Source: Sepiola atlantica (Eukaryota; Mollusca; Cephalopoda; Sepiida; Sepiolidae). From it: 64,000 bases of DNA. Position numbers and translations under genes: made by a program. The stretch lies in contig OY744525.1 in NCBI GenBank assembly GCA_963556195.1, positions 46,099,648 through 46,163,647 of the forward strand, given 5' to 3'. Shown here piece after piece: positions 33,106 to 44,070 of the stretch; position 1 is the first letter of the stretch, and each line of letters opens with the position of its first letter. Under the pieces are notes generated by a model. That model ran no database searches. It was not told the origin of the DNA and was given only the letters and a program-made list of their open reading frames with translations.

Positions 33106-33409
33106 TTAGTCTTGAAACACCAAGGCTATAGCTAGGAGGAAAACAGTCAGCAGGAAGAGAGTACCACAAGCAGTTCTTGGAAAGAAACTATTGGAACAGG
33201 AAGCTGTATTACAATGAGGTATCAAAACAGCGAATGGATGAAGACCACAAGACCAACGAGTCAAATGAGCTGAAACAAAGGAAGAAGGGAATAGTTTGCA
33301 CAATTCTGAAGAACACATGCCATAATAGTATTTATAGAAAAGATTGAGACTAGCAACATCACGTCTGTGAGAGAGAGGGTACATAGAAAAAGAAAGGGTG
33401 GGGACAATC

Positions 33410-33411
<2 letters not shown>
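33106..33411 (-). pseudogene. LINE C-terminal fragment (HRRDVA family)
   Basis: A 101-codon open frame reads YPLSHRRDVASLNLFYKYYY, CSSELCKLFP, CGLHPFAVLIPHCNTASCSN and SFFPRTACGTLF, the complete C-terminal signature of this LINE family. The upstream RT is absent, so this is a 5'-truncated insertion. Related fragments: 22,200 (+), 30,290 (-), 44,765 (-). Confidence 0.75.

Positions 33412-33412
<1 letters not shown>

Positions 33413-33456
<44 letters not shown>
33413..33456. repeat. (AT)n microsatellite
   Basis: AT tract immediately left of PLE-B. Confidence 0.95.
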
Positions 33457-33459
<3 letters not shown>

Positions 33460-33699
33460 AGCTATTTACATAAAAACACAACAACCTAAAATTAGCAACA
33501 TCATATAGGAAACCAGTAGTAACATTTTAAAATGCTTAACGTAATGCGATTTTGTTCTGTGATGTCATCCGGCGTTGCTGAATTTAAATCGTCAACGACT
33601 TCCTGGAACAATGCGAAAACGTTCTATGCGCGTTTCTCCGTCGTCTTTTTAAAATTCTCTTCTCTCTCCAGCTTTTTTTGTCCATTTGCTTTTGACAAC

Positions 33700-33732
33700 T
33701 GACGAAGAATCGAAAACGTTCGTGAAATCTGT
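33700..33732 (+). other. PLE-B upstream hammerhead, deleted
   Basis: Compared with 35,098-35,137 about 12 bases covering most of the core and the 5' side of stem II are missing (ACAACTGACGAAGAATCGAA), so this copy cannot fold as a hammerhead. Confidence 0.6.
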
Positions 33733-34571
33733 GAAACCTATGGAACATTTATTAATTTTTTTGATCTTAATACAAAAAAGACCATCAGAAAAATTGAAAA
33801 AATAAAAAAGGTATAATTAAACAGACGAATTCTGTTATTTTTAACAATGTTTGCATAAAGTACCTTTTTATGACTTCAAGGGAAACATTTACACTCAAAT
33901 TGACGGAGTTTCAATGGGTTCGGTTCTCAGTCTGATTCTTAGCGAATTCTATATGTCAAACCTAGAAAATAAAATATTTAATAACATTTCTAGCTGATAA
34001 CAATGAACAATACACAAACTTCAAGACCTTTTCCAAAAAAACTCTGTTCTTAAATTCACCATAGAACTGAACGTAAATAATAAAATCCCATTCCTAGATT
34101 TTCTCATCGACACCTCTAATAAATCGTTTAACACTTCCACTTATAAAAAAACTACCAGCATAAATTCTAGTCTTTTGAATTTCAAGAGCGAGCGTCCTTA
34201 TCGCTACAAAATAGCTATTGTTAAAAATCTATTAAACCATGCCAAATTAATCTCCCCCTCTAAAAAATACTATTCATTGAATTAAAAAATATAAAACAAG
34301 TACTTATTAACAACGAATTCCCTAATTATATCGTTGATGAAAAAATTAAAAATTAATGATTGGAAACTTTAAAAAACACCAGTACAAATAATAATATTCA
34401 ACATTACAACTCGAACTATTAACATATACTATTGTAATCAAATGCAACCAAACTTCAGATTAGAAGAAAAAGCTATGAAAAATATTATACACAGATACAT
34501 ATCCCCAATTTACAATAACAATAAAATTAAACTACTTATTTACTATCAGAAATTTAAAGCCCCAAAATCTT

Positions 34572-34946
34572 GTGTTAAAAAACAATTCCTCCCCAACTCG
34601 AAAACCACTTGTTATTTATAAGTTTAAATGTCTTTTGGGAGAATGTAACTCCCAGAATAATAATAAAGCTAATAGCTACATTGGTTTTACAAGCATTACC
34701 CTATCCCGCCACATCACCATACATCTTGTAAACTTTATATCAATTTACCAACATCTACAAAAACATAACTGTCCTTCCTCTGATTTAAGACAAATTCTAG
34801 TTAATAACACTAAAATTATACATTCTGAAACCAATTCAAAAAAAATTTTAAATACTAGAAGCTATCTACATAAAAATACACAACCACCTAAAATTAATAA
34901 CATAACATATGAAACCAGTGGTAACATTTTAAAATTCTTAACATAA
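34572..34946 (+). pseudogene. PLE-B GIY-YIG endonuclease domain
   Basis: A 124-codon frame with LVIYKFKC (GIY half) and NSYIGFTSITLSRHITIHL (YIG half), then HLQKHNCPSSDLRQ and the C-terminal KILNTRSYLHKN block. Close to PLE-A. Broken from the RT upstream by stops. Confidence 0.75.
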
Positions 34947-35097
34947 TGCGATATTGTTATGTGATGTCATCCAGCGTTGCTGAATTTAAATCGTCAACGA
35001 CTTCTGGAAACAATGCAAAACCGTTGTATGCACGTTTCTCCACGGTCTTTTTAAAAATGCTCTTCGTTCTCCAGCTTTTTTGTTCATTTGCTTTTGA

Positions 35098-35137
35098 CAC
35101 CTGAGGATGATTCGACGAAGAATCGAAAACGTTCGTG
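35098..35137 (+). ncRNA. Hammerhead ribozyme motif of PLE-B (downstream repeat)
   Basis: CUGAGGA 35,101-35,107; stem II GAUUC 35,109-35,113 with GAAUC 35,120-35,124; GAA 35,125-35,127; palindromic stem III AACGUU 35,128-35,133; H17=C at 35,134; stem I CAC/GUG. Same structure and same extra U before stem II as in PLE-A. Confidence 0.55.
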
Positions 35138-35276
35138 AAATATGCGAAACCTATGGAACATTTATTAATTTTTTTGATCTTAATACAAAAAAGACCATCA
35201 GAAAAATTGAAAAAATAAAAAAGGTATAATTAAACAGACGAATTCTGTTATTTTTAACAATGTTTGCATAAATGAG

Positions 35277-35803
35277 AAAATGCTGTCTAAATACACACAC
35301 ACAATATACTTAGATGCTTTAAATGCTGTCTAAATACACACACACAATATACTTCAATTTCACGTATATCGACTGCTGTTTGTAACTTGGAGTAATGTCT
35401 TTCCTGATTATGCTTTTCAATTTGTATGACCTGGATGGACTATAAGGATTCAACAAAAAGTATGTTTTTGGGTTGATATGTTTGATGTTATGTATTTTTA
35501 TGAATTTGTGTATATAATTTTATATATTTTCAAAGCGTAATTTTATTACCTGTAGTAGTATAACTGCGGTAATGGTCCTCTGAAGAGAAGAATTATCTTT
35601 GAAAACTCATGAGCTAAGGACTTAAGGATACTTTGCTTGAACTTTGAATTCTAATAAAATTTGATTGACACCTTATTTTATTACTTCATTTTATATTATA
35701 ATATTAATGCTCTATCCAGTATATTGAGCTTCAGTTTTTATCCGGATGTTTCACTAATTATAAGATATTAGTTGACGCTTATATCTTTTGTTGGATTGCT
35801 TTA

Positions 35804-35872
<69 letters not shown>

Positions 35873-36049
35873 AACAGGATAATAAAGATATGATATATAC
35901 CTGTAAATTAGAACCTATCATGAAAAATTGGTGCTCGATATACGAGATAGAGAAATTATATAAACAAGTAAATGATGAGAATAAAAATTGTATAATATCT
36001 ATTAAGTCATCAGTTGCTTAAAACATGGGATTTTAAATACAAGAAATTT
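35277..36049. other. No gene; short duplication and (AT)n
   Basis: A 46-bp block (ATGCTGTCTAAATACACACA) is duplicated at about 35,279 and 35,325. A long AT tract occupies 35,805-35,869. Confidence 0.6.
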
Positions 36050-36660
36050 TATTATTACTTCCTTAAGCCATGGCTTTTCAAAGAATAATAACTTATCGTC
36101 AGAATAGTACAAACAGATAAGTTGGTAAATGGAAATTACCAAAAGTCAAAATTTTAAACGATATAAAATAAAAATCATATAAAATAAAAGATATACAATG
36201 TAAAAAGAAAAAGTTGAAAATATATGTTCACCATTGAAAGCACCATGAGAGTTCGTAGCAACAGGTTCGAATTAAGGTAAAATCCAGTCATATTTCAGGA
36301 AAGAATTGGCATCTGAAATTGTAAAATTCCGTTGCAGTTGTGGAAAGACAAAGACCATTAAATGGCCCAGATGATCCAGTTGGAAAAAGTTGCAGTGTGT
36401 GAAAGTTTAGGATGTCAGTGGTGCATTAAAAGCCATTAGTGAAACTCCCATGGAGTTTTCAGAGATAGGTTTTATGGAGTTCTTCAATTCAAAGTGAAAT
36501 AATAAAAGGTAATTTCAATCCAAAAAGCTAGCCATAAGAAAAGCTAGCACTGAAATAAAAATAGAATACAAATAGGAATGAGCCGTTAAAATAACTCTTT
36601 ATGTGTTTGTACTCCTCTGAAAATTCTTTGAAAAGCCATTGCTTAAGGAAAGAATAACAT
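36050..36660. mobile_element. Head-to-head pair of PLE-D-type terminal repeats
   Basis: The left end (36,055-36,200) matches the PLE-D terminal region at 58,711-58,800 (CCTTAAGCCATGGCTTTTCA; GATAAGTTGG). The right end (36,600-36,660) carries the same sequence inverted (CTTTGAAAAGCCATTGCTTA). The hammerhead motifs at the two ends therefore face opposite ways. No coding sequence lies between, so this is a non-autonomous foldback derived from a PLE. Confidence 0.55.
36056..36110 (-). ncRNA. Hammerhead-like motif, PLE-D family
   Basis: Minus strand: CUGACGA (36,102-36,096), short stem II AAG/CUU with U.U at the core, GAA, stem III AAGC/GCUU around a CAUG loop, H17=A, stem I weak near the core but UACU/AGUA further out. 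All invariant bases are kept, though stem I is poorer than in PLE-D. Confidence 0.45.
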
Positions 36661-36746
36661 TTCTTTTATTTGAAACGCATTGTTTTGAACAACTGATGAC
36701 TTAATAAATATTGTATTTATACAATTTTTATTCCCATCCTTTACTC

Positions 36747-36750
<4 letters not shown>

Positions 36751-36777
<27 letters not shown>

Positions 36778-36880
36778 ATGAATGATTATTTTACTGGCCA
36801 ATCAGAATGAACAATTTATTTTACTCTAGTCATCTCATCCGTCTGACAGTGATTCAATAGCATTAATATATATATATATA
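36751..36880. repeat. (AT)n tracts
   Basis: AT tracts at 36,751-36,777 and 36,866-36,881. Confidence 0.85.
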
Positions 36881-37146
36881 AAAGTGTTACTTAATCCAAC
36901 AAAAAGAATATTACGTCCAGTAAGGAGTATTTTATTTACTCTGTGAATTGGCAATAAATATATTAAACAGTTTTTTTTATTAATAAAAGTGAAGGATAAA
37001 AAGTTAAAATGTATAGTATTCTTTGATTGTTCTATCGTGCCTTATTTTCTATTTGAATTTCCCTTATTATTTTACTAGCCAATCAGAATGAACGATTTAT
37101 TTTGCCTTAGTGGTATGAGGTTATATCTTTCTGGCATTGAATTAAG

Positions 37147-37201
<55 letters not shown>

Positions 37202-37544
37202 CATTAATTAATTATTCTCTCTCGAACTATGTTTATGCTCTTTCGTTTATTTTCCCCGTGAACTGGAAACTTTATTAATTACTTAATCCAACAGAATAAA
37301 TATTCCGTCAAAAGTATTTTATTTACTCCGTGAACTGACAATGAATATAGAAAAATGAAATCTTTTGTTTATTAATAAAATGGAAGTATAAAAAGTTCAA
37401 AATTATATTATTCTTAATTGTTTTATTGTGTCTTATTTTCTATTTGAACATCCGTCCTTATTTAACTGACCAATCAGAATGAACAATTTATTTTACTCTA
37501 GTTGTAAAAAAAACGTGAATCAGCATGGTATTAGTGCTATTCTG

Positions 37545-37720
37545 TTATTGGCATTGGTTTCCACAGTTCTTTCTAAAATCGGGTACTTACAGGAGGGACC
37601 ACGTCTATAGTGAAAGGTGTGCTATGAGACCGACAAGATTCGAACTCGGCACACCCAGGTAGTCAGTCTACTTCACCAGCGCCATCTCCTCTAATGGTAT
37701 GACGTCATATCTGTCTGGCA
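37545..37720 (-). mobile_element. tRNA-derived SINE
   Basis: On minus: GATGGCGCTGGTGAAGTAGA (A-box region), then CTACCTGGGTGTGCCGAGTT and B box GTTCGAATC, then TGGTCCCTCCTGTAAG. Same family as 31,668-31,900. Confidence 0.65.
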
Positions 37721-38384
37721 GTTAATTAAGAACATTAATATATAAGCGTGATAAAGGATAACAAGTTATTTAATGTTTATACATTGATTTTTTCAGAAGT
37801 ACCAATACAATGAATGTTTAATTTGATTGATCATTTACATTTTTATTCTGGTGAGTCGTTGGGGATGTAACGGCCCCAGGACATTTAATGCAGTTAAAAC
37901 AGCACTTAGCTGAGGGGTTTTCAAGTGAACCAGGGTTGTCACTTTCCAACTTCAATGTTACTTCTTACATTGTACTGGGAGAGCGCCCATCTTCTCGTCC
38001 ATCTTATTGCATCTAATCCTGCCTCAAATGAAATCCGGATTAAGACTTTGTGGGCCCCTGGGTTATATATGACAGACATCTATCGATACATTTTTAACAC
38101 TTTACTCCATTCAATGCAAACCTAAACCCACATCAATTATAAACCAACACATACTAAGGATTGTTTATAGCAACAACAGTAGGTGTTCAGTCTAAACACA
38201 AGACCTTGACTTTAGAACCAATCTTTTAAACTGTACACAAGAAATGCAATTTCTTTTCTATCTATTTTATTTAACAAATACATGCTTTCAATAATAACAT
38301 TCACTTTACAGTTAAATTGGATAGAGAAAAATGTTTAATAATAAAATAAACTTGAAAACAAATTATACACAACACCTCTGTTTC
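37721..38384. other. No gene seen
   Basis: AT-rich DNA; a 66-codon frame at 37,925-38,125 shows no domain. Confidence 0.5.
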
Positions 38385-38528
38385 CGATAGACACAAGTTA
38401 TTTGCGTTGGAGATTTTCAAAACTTGTCATTAACGAGTGGAGAAATTTTAAAGTTTAAAAAGATTTAAGAAATCAGATACTTTTACTTGTATCTTTCTGG
38501 CATTGAATTAAGATAGATAGATATATAG

Positions 38529-38569
<41 letters not shown>

Positions 38570-39660
38570 AAGAGAAAATCATTAATTAATTAATCTTTCT
38601 CGAACTATGTTTATGCTCTTTCGTTTATTTTCCCCATGAACTAGAAACTTTATTAATTACTTAATCCAACAGAATAAATATTGCATCAAAAGTATTTTAT
38701 TTACTCCGTGAACTGACAATGAATATAGAAAAATGAAATCTTTTGTTTATTAATAAAATGGAAGTATAAAAAGTTAAAATTCATATTATTCTTTGATTGT
38801 TCTATCGTGCCTTATTTTCCATTTGAATTTCCCTTATTATTTTACCGGCTAATCAGAATGAACGATTTATTTCGCCTTATTGCTTAATAAAAAAATAAAC
38901 TTGAAAACTAATTATACAGACCACCTTTGTTTCCGATAGACAAAAGTTATTTGTCTTGGAGATTTTCAAAACTTGCTCTTAATGAGTGGAGAAATTTCAA
39001 AGTTCAAAAAGATTTAAGAAATTGGATATTTTTATTTTGTATCTTGTGTTGGGCATTGATTTTTGTTTGTTTTTATTTGGTCAATTTTATTTTCTATTAT
39101 TTTTTTCAGGAAATTGTATTACTATAAATACTACTACCTAATGTAAACCATAAACCTATACTAATTATAAATCACTGTTACCTGAGGATTGTTTACAGCA
39201 AAATAAATTGGGACCAACATTTTTCAATCTAAACACTGAACCGTGACTTAAGTACCAATCAAGAGTAAGGGGGGATAATTCTCTCTTTTAAACTCTACAC
39301 AAGAAATACAATTTATTCTTGTTTTATTTTTTTAACAAATACTTGATTTTTTGTATGAAAATTTGTAAATTTATTTTACGGTTGAATTTGAAAGGGAGAA
39401 AATTCTAAGTAAAAAAAAATTAAAAACAAATAATACACAGCACCTCTGTTTCCGATACACAAAAGTTATTTATCTTAGAGAATTTCAAAACGTTCATAGG
39501 TGGAGGACTCTCAGAAGTCGATTTTAAAGTTCAGAAAGATTTAAGAAATTTGGCATAAACGAATACTTCAACTTGTATTTTGTGTTAAGCATTGATTTTT
39601 TGTTTTATTCAATCAATTTTATTTTCTAATTTTTTAGGAAATTGTAGCAGAAGAAAATGA
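38385..39660 (+). repeat. Tandem copies of an intron 3' segment
   Basis: A unit with GTTTCCGATAGACA, TTGGAGATTTTCAAAACTT and AAAAAGATTTAAGAAAT occurs at about 38,385-38,485, 38,925-39,125 and 39,455-39,660. The second and third copies both end in a pyrimidine tract plus AG|GAAATTGTA, i.e. a duplicated splice acceptor. The first copy is cut by the 38,490 repeat. Confidence 0.75.
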
Positions 39661-39746
39661 AGCGCGGAATTTTATGTTCCCTGACTGCGAGACTGACAGT
39701 GATGCGTGGAGCGAAGATGGTTCTGGTGACATCAGACAAGATTCAG
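39638..39746 (+). CDS. Candidate internal coding exon of an unknown gene
   Basis: A 109-base segment lies between a good acceptor (TTTTATTTTCTAATTTTTTAG) and a good donor (CAG|GTACGT). Only one frame is open and encodes 36 acidic residues (EIVAEENEARNFMFPD, then CETDSDAWSEDGSGDIRQDS), leaving phase 1 at the donor. Its G+C content is far above its flanks, as expected for coding sequence here. I do not recognise the protein. Neighbouring exons were not found, so the gene must have introns larger than the visible flanks or the exon is a remnant. Confidence 0.4.
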
Positions 39747-40412
39747 GTACGTAGAAAAACAATTTCAGTTTTCACACTCAACAATTAACTATGAAAAAAA
39801 CAAGAAACATTCTGGAGATACTAATCTATATTGATATAAAACATGCGTATTTGTTTGTATGTCCACAAACTGCTTTTTGGCTGTTAAACATAGGAATGTG
39901 AAATTTGCCCTATAGTAGGTTATATTTATTTTTTCTAATAAAGAGTGTAATTGAATAACCATAAAACCCCACTGAAATTCTTTTTATTCCTCTCTGATTT
40001 TAATGAGGTTTAAACCAAATATAAATGACACTTAATTATACAGATTCTCAAAATTTTAGCAAATTCCAACCATTTTTCAAGACTTTTAACACCACAAAAT
40101 ACGTTTTTCTTTTCTAAACCCATAACCTCAGTTGTGTAAGCTTTATTCCATAGCAATATTTTTTTTTACTCATCTGGAGTATGTTGGTGCCCATCCGTCC
40201 TTGCACTAATTAAAGCCTCCAAGACTATCTCAATATTATGAACCTATCCTGAAATGGTATTCCCGCTAGTGTTTAACTGTACGACAGAGCACCACAGTCT
40301 ATAAATGATATTACAAGGTCTTACAAGTTTGAAATTCCTAAAACAAAGGACTTTCATAAGCCGGTTTAGAAATATTTTAGAAATGGGTATTTCAGCTAGT
40401 TTAACGTATTTA
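39747..40412. other. No gene seen; possible intron
   Basis: AT-rich. At about 39,825-39,880 a block beginning CTATATTGATATAAAACATG and running into GTTTGTATGTCC resembles a Helitron-like 5' end. Confidence 0.4.
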
Positions 40413-40997
40413 TATTGGGTTGTCCAAAAAGTTTGTTCGTTTATTTTAGGAAGGAGGAACCCAAACATCAAGTTTAGAAACATAACCGAGTTTATGCAAT
40501 TCATTTTCCATGCTCGATTTGGAAATCTTGAGAATGTCTGCGATTTGTCTGGTTGTCAAACGACAATCTTGTCTAACTACAGCTTTCGTTTGGTCACTGT
40601 CGATCATTTTTGGCCGGCCAGAGCGAGGAGCATCTCTCACTGAAAAATGTATTTTTCGGAATCGAACAAACAATTTCTGGCACACCCATTCTGCAACAGC
40701 ATTCTTCCCATACACATGGCATATCTTTATGCAGGTTTCTGTAGCATTTTTTTCTTCTGTTTTTGTAGTAAAAAAAAGCATCAGATGTCGGTAGTGTTCT
40801 GCTTGATCTTCTATTTCAAGGCCTGTAATACAATCAACAATATAAGAACTCCTCTGCTCGGAGGCTTATGACACACTGACGTCAACATACTCGCTACACC
40901 AAATACAGGATTTGAAGAATATGAATATAAAACGATCTTTAGTAGGTCGGAAAGATGACATTCAAAAAAACGAATGGACTTTTTGGCCAACCCAATA
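40413..40997 (-). mobile_element. mariner element, internally deleted copy 1
   Basis: Terminal inverted repeats TATTGGGTTGTCCAAAAAGT (left) and TATTGGGTTGGCCAAAAAGT (right, complement) flanked by TA. It carries only the N-terminal helix-turn-helix part of the transposase on minus. About two thirds of a full-length mariner is missing. Confidence 0.9.
40446..40781 (-). pseudogene. mariner transposase, N-terminal DNA-binding part
   Basis: Shows the mariner pattern ATETCIKICHVYGKNAVAE, CQKLFVRFR, APRSGRP, and TTRQIADILKISKSS...HKLGYVSKLDVWVP. These cover the paired helix-turn-helix region that binds the terminal repeats. It stops right after the WVP(H) linker motif; the D,D34D catalytic domain is deleted. 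It could still bind ends and act as an inhibitor, which is speculation. Confidence 0.85.
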
Positions 40998-41180
40998 TTT
41001 TTTAAAACTAATATATACAAAAGATATCCCTGAAAATTATTATAAGCTAGGGGAAAATAAATGATGGAATCCGACTAATAATGGTGACACTAAGAAAATT
41101 TGTGTACGAACAGACAAACTCCAAAATCACCATAACTGTTTAATAATATATAGATATGAAAGAAAAAAATTAAATGAAAA

Positions 41181-41771
41181 TATTGGGTTGGCCAAAAAGT
41201 TCGTTCGCTTTTTTGCTTCTGTCAGTTTATGAGGAACCCAAACATCACGTTTAGAAACATAACCGAGTTTATGCAATTCATTTTCTACGCTCGATTTGTA
41301 AATCTTGAGAATGTCTGCGATTTGTCTGGTTGTCAAACGACAATCTTGTCTAACTACAGCTTTCGCTTGGTCACTGTCGATCATCTTTGGCCGGTCAGAG
41401 CGAGGAGAATCTCTCACTGAAAAAATTCTTTTTCGGAATCGAGCAAACAATTTCTGGTACATCCGTTCTGTAACAGCATTCTTCCCATACACATGGCATA
41501 TCTTTATGCAGGTTTCTGTCGCATTTTTTTTCTGTTCCTGTAGTAAAAAAAGCATCAGATGTCGGTAGAGCTTTGCTTGATCTTCTATTTCAAGGCCTGT
41601 AATACAATCAACAATATAAGAACTCCTCTGCTCGGAGGCTTATTACACACTGACGTCAACATACTCGCTACACCAAATACAGGATTTGAAGAATAGGAAT
41701 ATAAAACGATCTTTAGTAGGCCAGTAAGATGACATTCAAAAAAACTAACCAACCTTTTGGCCAACTGAATA
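41181..41771 (-). mobile_element. mariner element, internally deleted copy 2
   Basis: Same family and same architecture as copy 1, about 180 bp away in the same orientation. Left repeat TATTGGGTTGGCCAAAAAGT; the right repeat is degraded (TTTGGCCAACTGAATA). Confidence 0.9.
41208..41555 (-). pseudogene. mariner transposase, N-terminal part, copy 2
   Basis: Near-identical to copy 1 (KKNATETCIKICHVYGKNAV, SPRSDRPKMIDSDQAKAVVR and so on). It retains VPHKLTEAKK, slightly more than copy 1, so the internal deletion endpoints differ by about ten codons. No catalytic domain. Confidence 0.85.
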
Positions 41772-42068
41772 CTTTGATTCTGAATTCACAAATGAAAAAA
41801 CCTTTCTTTTAATCTCTAGAAATCCTTAAACTGATAGAGCTACCTGGTTTGGTTTGGTTTGATTGTTTTGTTTTATAGCATATCAAGTGTTTTTACCTTA
41901 TTTAATGTCGAATCAACTTATTCGTGTAAAAAAAATTATCCTTCAAAAATTCTAATATTTTAAAATATTTAATAGATTTTCTAAAGGAATGGTTTATAGA
42001 TATAAATTTGCTTTGTCGGCATATATATTCAGAAGTTTTTGTATGGTAGCAGACACCATGAAATTTTA
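41772..42068. other. No gene seen
   Basis: Includes a diverged 68-bp-minisatellite-related stretch at about 41,870-41,910. Confidence 0.5.
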
Positions 42069-42645
42069 TACAGGGTGTTTGGAAAATTGATGGCATGAAT
42101 TCGGGATTATGTTCTATATGTGCAAATAGGTAACAAAACGCTTGGTTTTCGATTTTGAAAAAAATACTAATTAACATTCTTTATTTTAAACATCTAACAC
42201 ATATAAAGTGTGTGATAGTGCACTGTTATTTCTACATATGGGATAGATAAACACTATCCCTGCGATAGGATCACAGATAAAATAAGCCTGGGCCTGGTGT
42301 TGCCACATACACTAACAAAACCATGAAAAAATGACACCAAGCAAATATAAAAGTTGTTGGGCTCAGAAGGAAGATCTGAATATCATGACGGAAGATGCTC
42401 CTTTGGCAGCTAACATCAGCATCCTGCGAATATTGGCTCTTCTTATTTCAGGTAATGGAGTACAACGGACCAAATAGAGGTCAATAAATATGTTCAGCAT
42501 GAACCAAATAACATGCAGAGAAAACAAATGGATCACAAAAGAAATTAGATAAGTAATGAAATGCTATTACAAAAGCAACGCTCACACAAAGATGTGCCTT
42601 TACTCAATCCAGTTGTTGTTCCATTGATTTTCCAAACACTCCGTG
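42069..42645. mobile_element. MITE with GTGTTTGGAAAAT inverted ends
   Basis: Left end CAGGGTGTTTGGAAAATTGA and right end (complement) GGAGTGTTTGGAAAATCAAT give roughly 21-bp imperfect terminal inverted repeats around 575 bp of noncoding DNA. Tc1/mariner-like by appearance; the superfamily is not proven. Confidence 0.6.
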
Positions 42646-42689
42646 TTTTGCAAATAAATAGTCATTAATTGATACATTTTATTTAACCC

Positions 42690-44005
42690 ATAGATGGGAT
42701 CCTGTCATGAGATACCACCCTGGTTCAGAGTGAATCTGGGAATAATAGAAACTATGGAGCGATTTCACACTCTGTAAAGCTTTCAAACTAAGGCCTCACC
42801 GCCGGATGTAATTTCGTGTCCTATCTGGGACAGTACGGCATAGTAAGAGATTAAGTATCAAGGGAGGCGCTAGAGCGCTCTATTCCTTAATAGACTTCAC
42901 GAATGGCCTATGCTGAAAATCTCATTTCTTTGATCAATCATAACTCAAAAACCAATAAACCAAATTAGTTAAAACTTTTCACCAAATTTTTATTTGATAG
43001 GTTCTATAAGGGTGCAGAATTTCAGCATCATTAGTCAAGGCAACCCAGAGATCCAGAAAGTTCAATCATGAAATCATGTTATCTCTGTGTACGTACGTAT
43101 GTGCCACCCTGTATCTCATCAACTATTTAATGGATTCAGCTGATTTTTGGCAGAGATAGAGGTTCTAGGGTCTAGTTGATGGCATTTTAATTTCAGTTTA
43201 CCATATACCTTAGTTTTCCAGAAAATTAAAAAAAAACTTATGAGAAGGCATTGTATTGAGGCATAGCCTTTACAAAAGTGATGACATTCCATGAAAAATA
43301 CCAGTATACTGAAATCATATGCCCTTAATAGGGTTAAGATGAAAATTCATATACACTAAATGTACCAAATCAAGGAAATTCCAAAATTTTTACACTTTTA
43401 GTGTCATTAAGGGTATGACTACATATCAACCAAACCATTTCATTATCACATCACTACAGTATAAATCTCTATGCATGAGTGGATGAAGTGTGTGAGGTGC
43501 GCTGAAGAAAAATTCCTACCAGTAAAATACATAGCCCTGTTGTGCTCGCATACACTTAATGACAATAAAAGTGTAAAAATTTGGGAATTTCCTTGCTTTT
43601 GTACATTTAGTGTATATGAATTTTCATCTTAACCCTATTAAGGGCATATGATTTCAGTATACTGGCATTTTTCAGGGAATATTTGATAGGGTTTGGAAGT
43701 AGGGTAGACTGCATAAAACGTAAAAAAAGGCCAGGAAAAATGAATTTAAGAGTGATGCATGTAAGATGGGGTAGAGGGGCACACCTTGTTCACTTTAATA
43801 CCATACGCAGGATAAGTTCTATTTAATCTATAGATGGTACTATGGCATGTGCTACCATTTAAGGTTAGAGTGGACCTGAGAGTAATTATAACTTAGAGTG
43901 ACACCACACTCCTGAAATCTCTAAAATTAGGGCCTAGTCAACTCAGAACTTTAAGGTCATATCCAGGACTACAGGCATTCGGTGTATTACCTCTAAAGAC
44001 CATGC
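42690..44005. repeat. Two diverged direct copies of a 190-bp repeat
   Basis: 42,690-42,880 and 43,813-44,005 share an ordered set of blocks (CATAGATGG...CTACCA / ATACCA, GAGTG...CTG-GA-TAAT, TAGGGCCTA / AAGGCCTCA). Strongly diverged, old duplication or two insertions of one family. Confidence 0.45.
43289..43680. mobile_element. Foldback element, 120-bp inverted arms
   Basis: Arms 43,289-43,410 and 43,562-43,680 are inverted copies (CCCTTAATAGGGTTAAGATG; CATATACACTAAATGTACCA). The short interior has no coding capacity. Confidence 0.8.
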
Positions 44006-44070
44006 ACTAATTCAGCAGAAAATATTAAAAATTAAATAAAAAATATTAATAAAAAAAACTATGTTTTTAA

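Larger units (their letters stand above)
33457..35330 (+). mobile_element. Penelope-like element PLE-B with terminal direct repeats
   Basis: About 400-bp direct repeats at 33,457-33,858 and 34,857-35,276 flank an internal 1 kb. The internal part has an RT block (YTQIDGVSMGSVLS at about 33,895, then NLENKIF), shared downstream RT remnants, and a GIY-YIG domain. The terminal repeats each contain the end of the ORF, a noncoding stretch and a hammerhead. This is the pseudo-LTR or head-to-tail arrangement characteristic of Penelope-like elements. The RT catalytic block is missing, so the copy is defective. Confidence 0.75.
36882..38880. repeat. Three dispersed copies of a 300-400-bp repeat
   Basis: Copies at about 36,882-37,115, 37,124-37,505 and 38,490-38,880 share TACTTAATCCAACAGAATAAATATT-type sequence, AAATCTTTTGTTTATTAATA and CCAATCAGAATGAAC. 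Two of them start with (GATA)n(GA)n. The 37.1- and 38.5-kb copies are very similar, implying recent duplication. Confidence 0.8.

Noticed and set aside
33413..35276. LTR retrotransposon or provirus, because of direct terminal repeats
   Set aside because: The internal protein is Penelope-type RT plus GIY-YIG; there is no gag, protease, integrase or primer-binding site.
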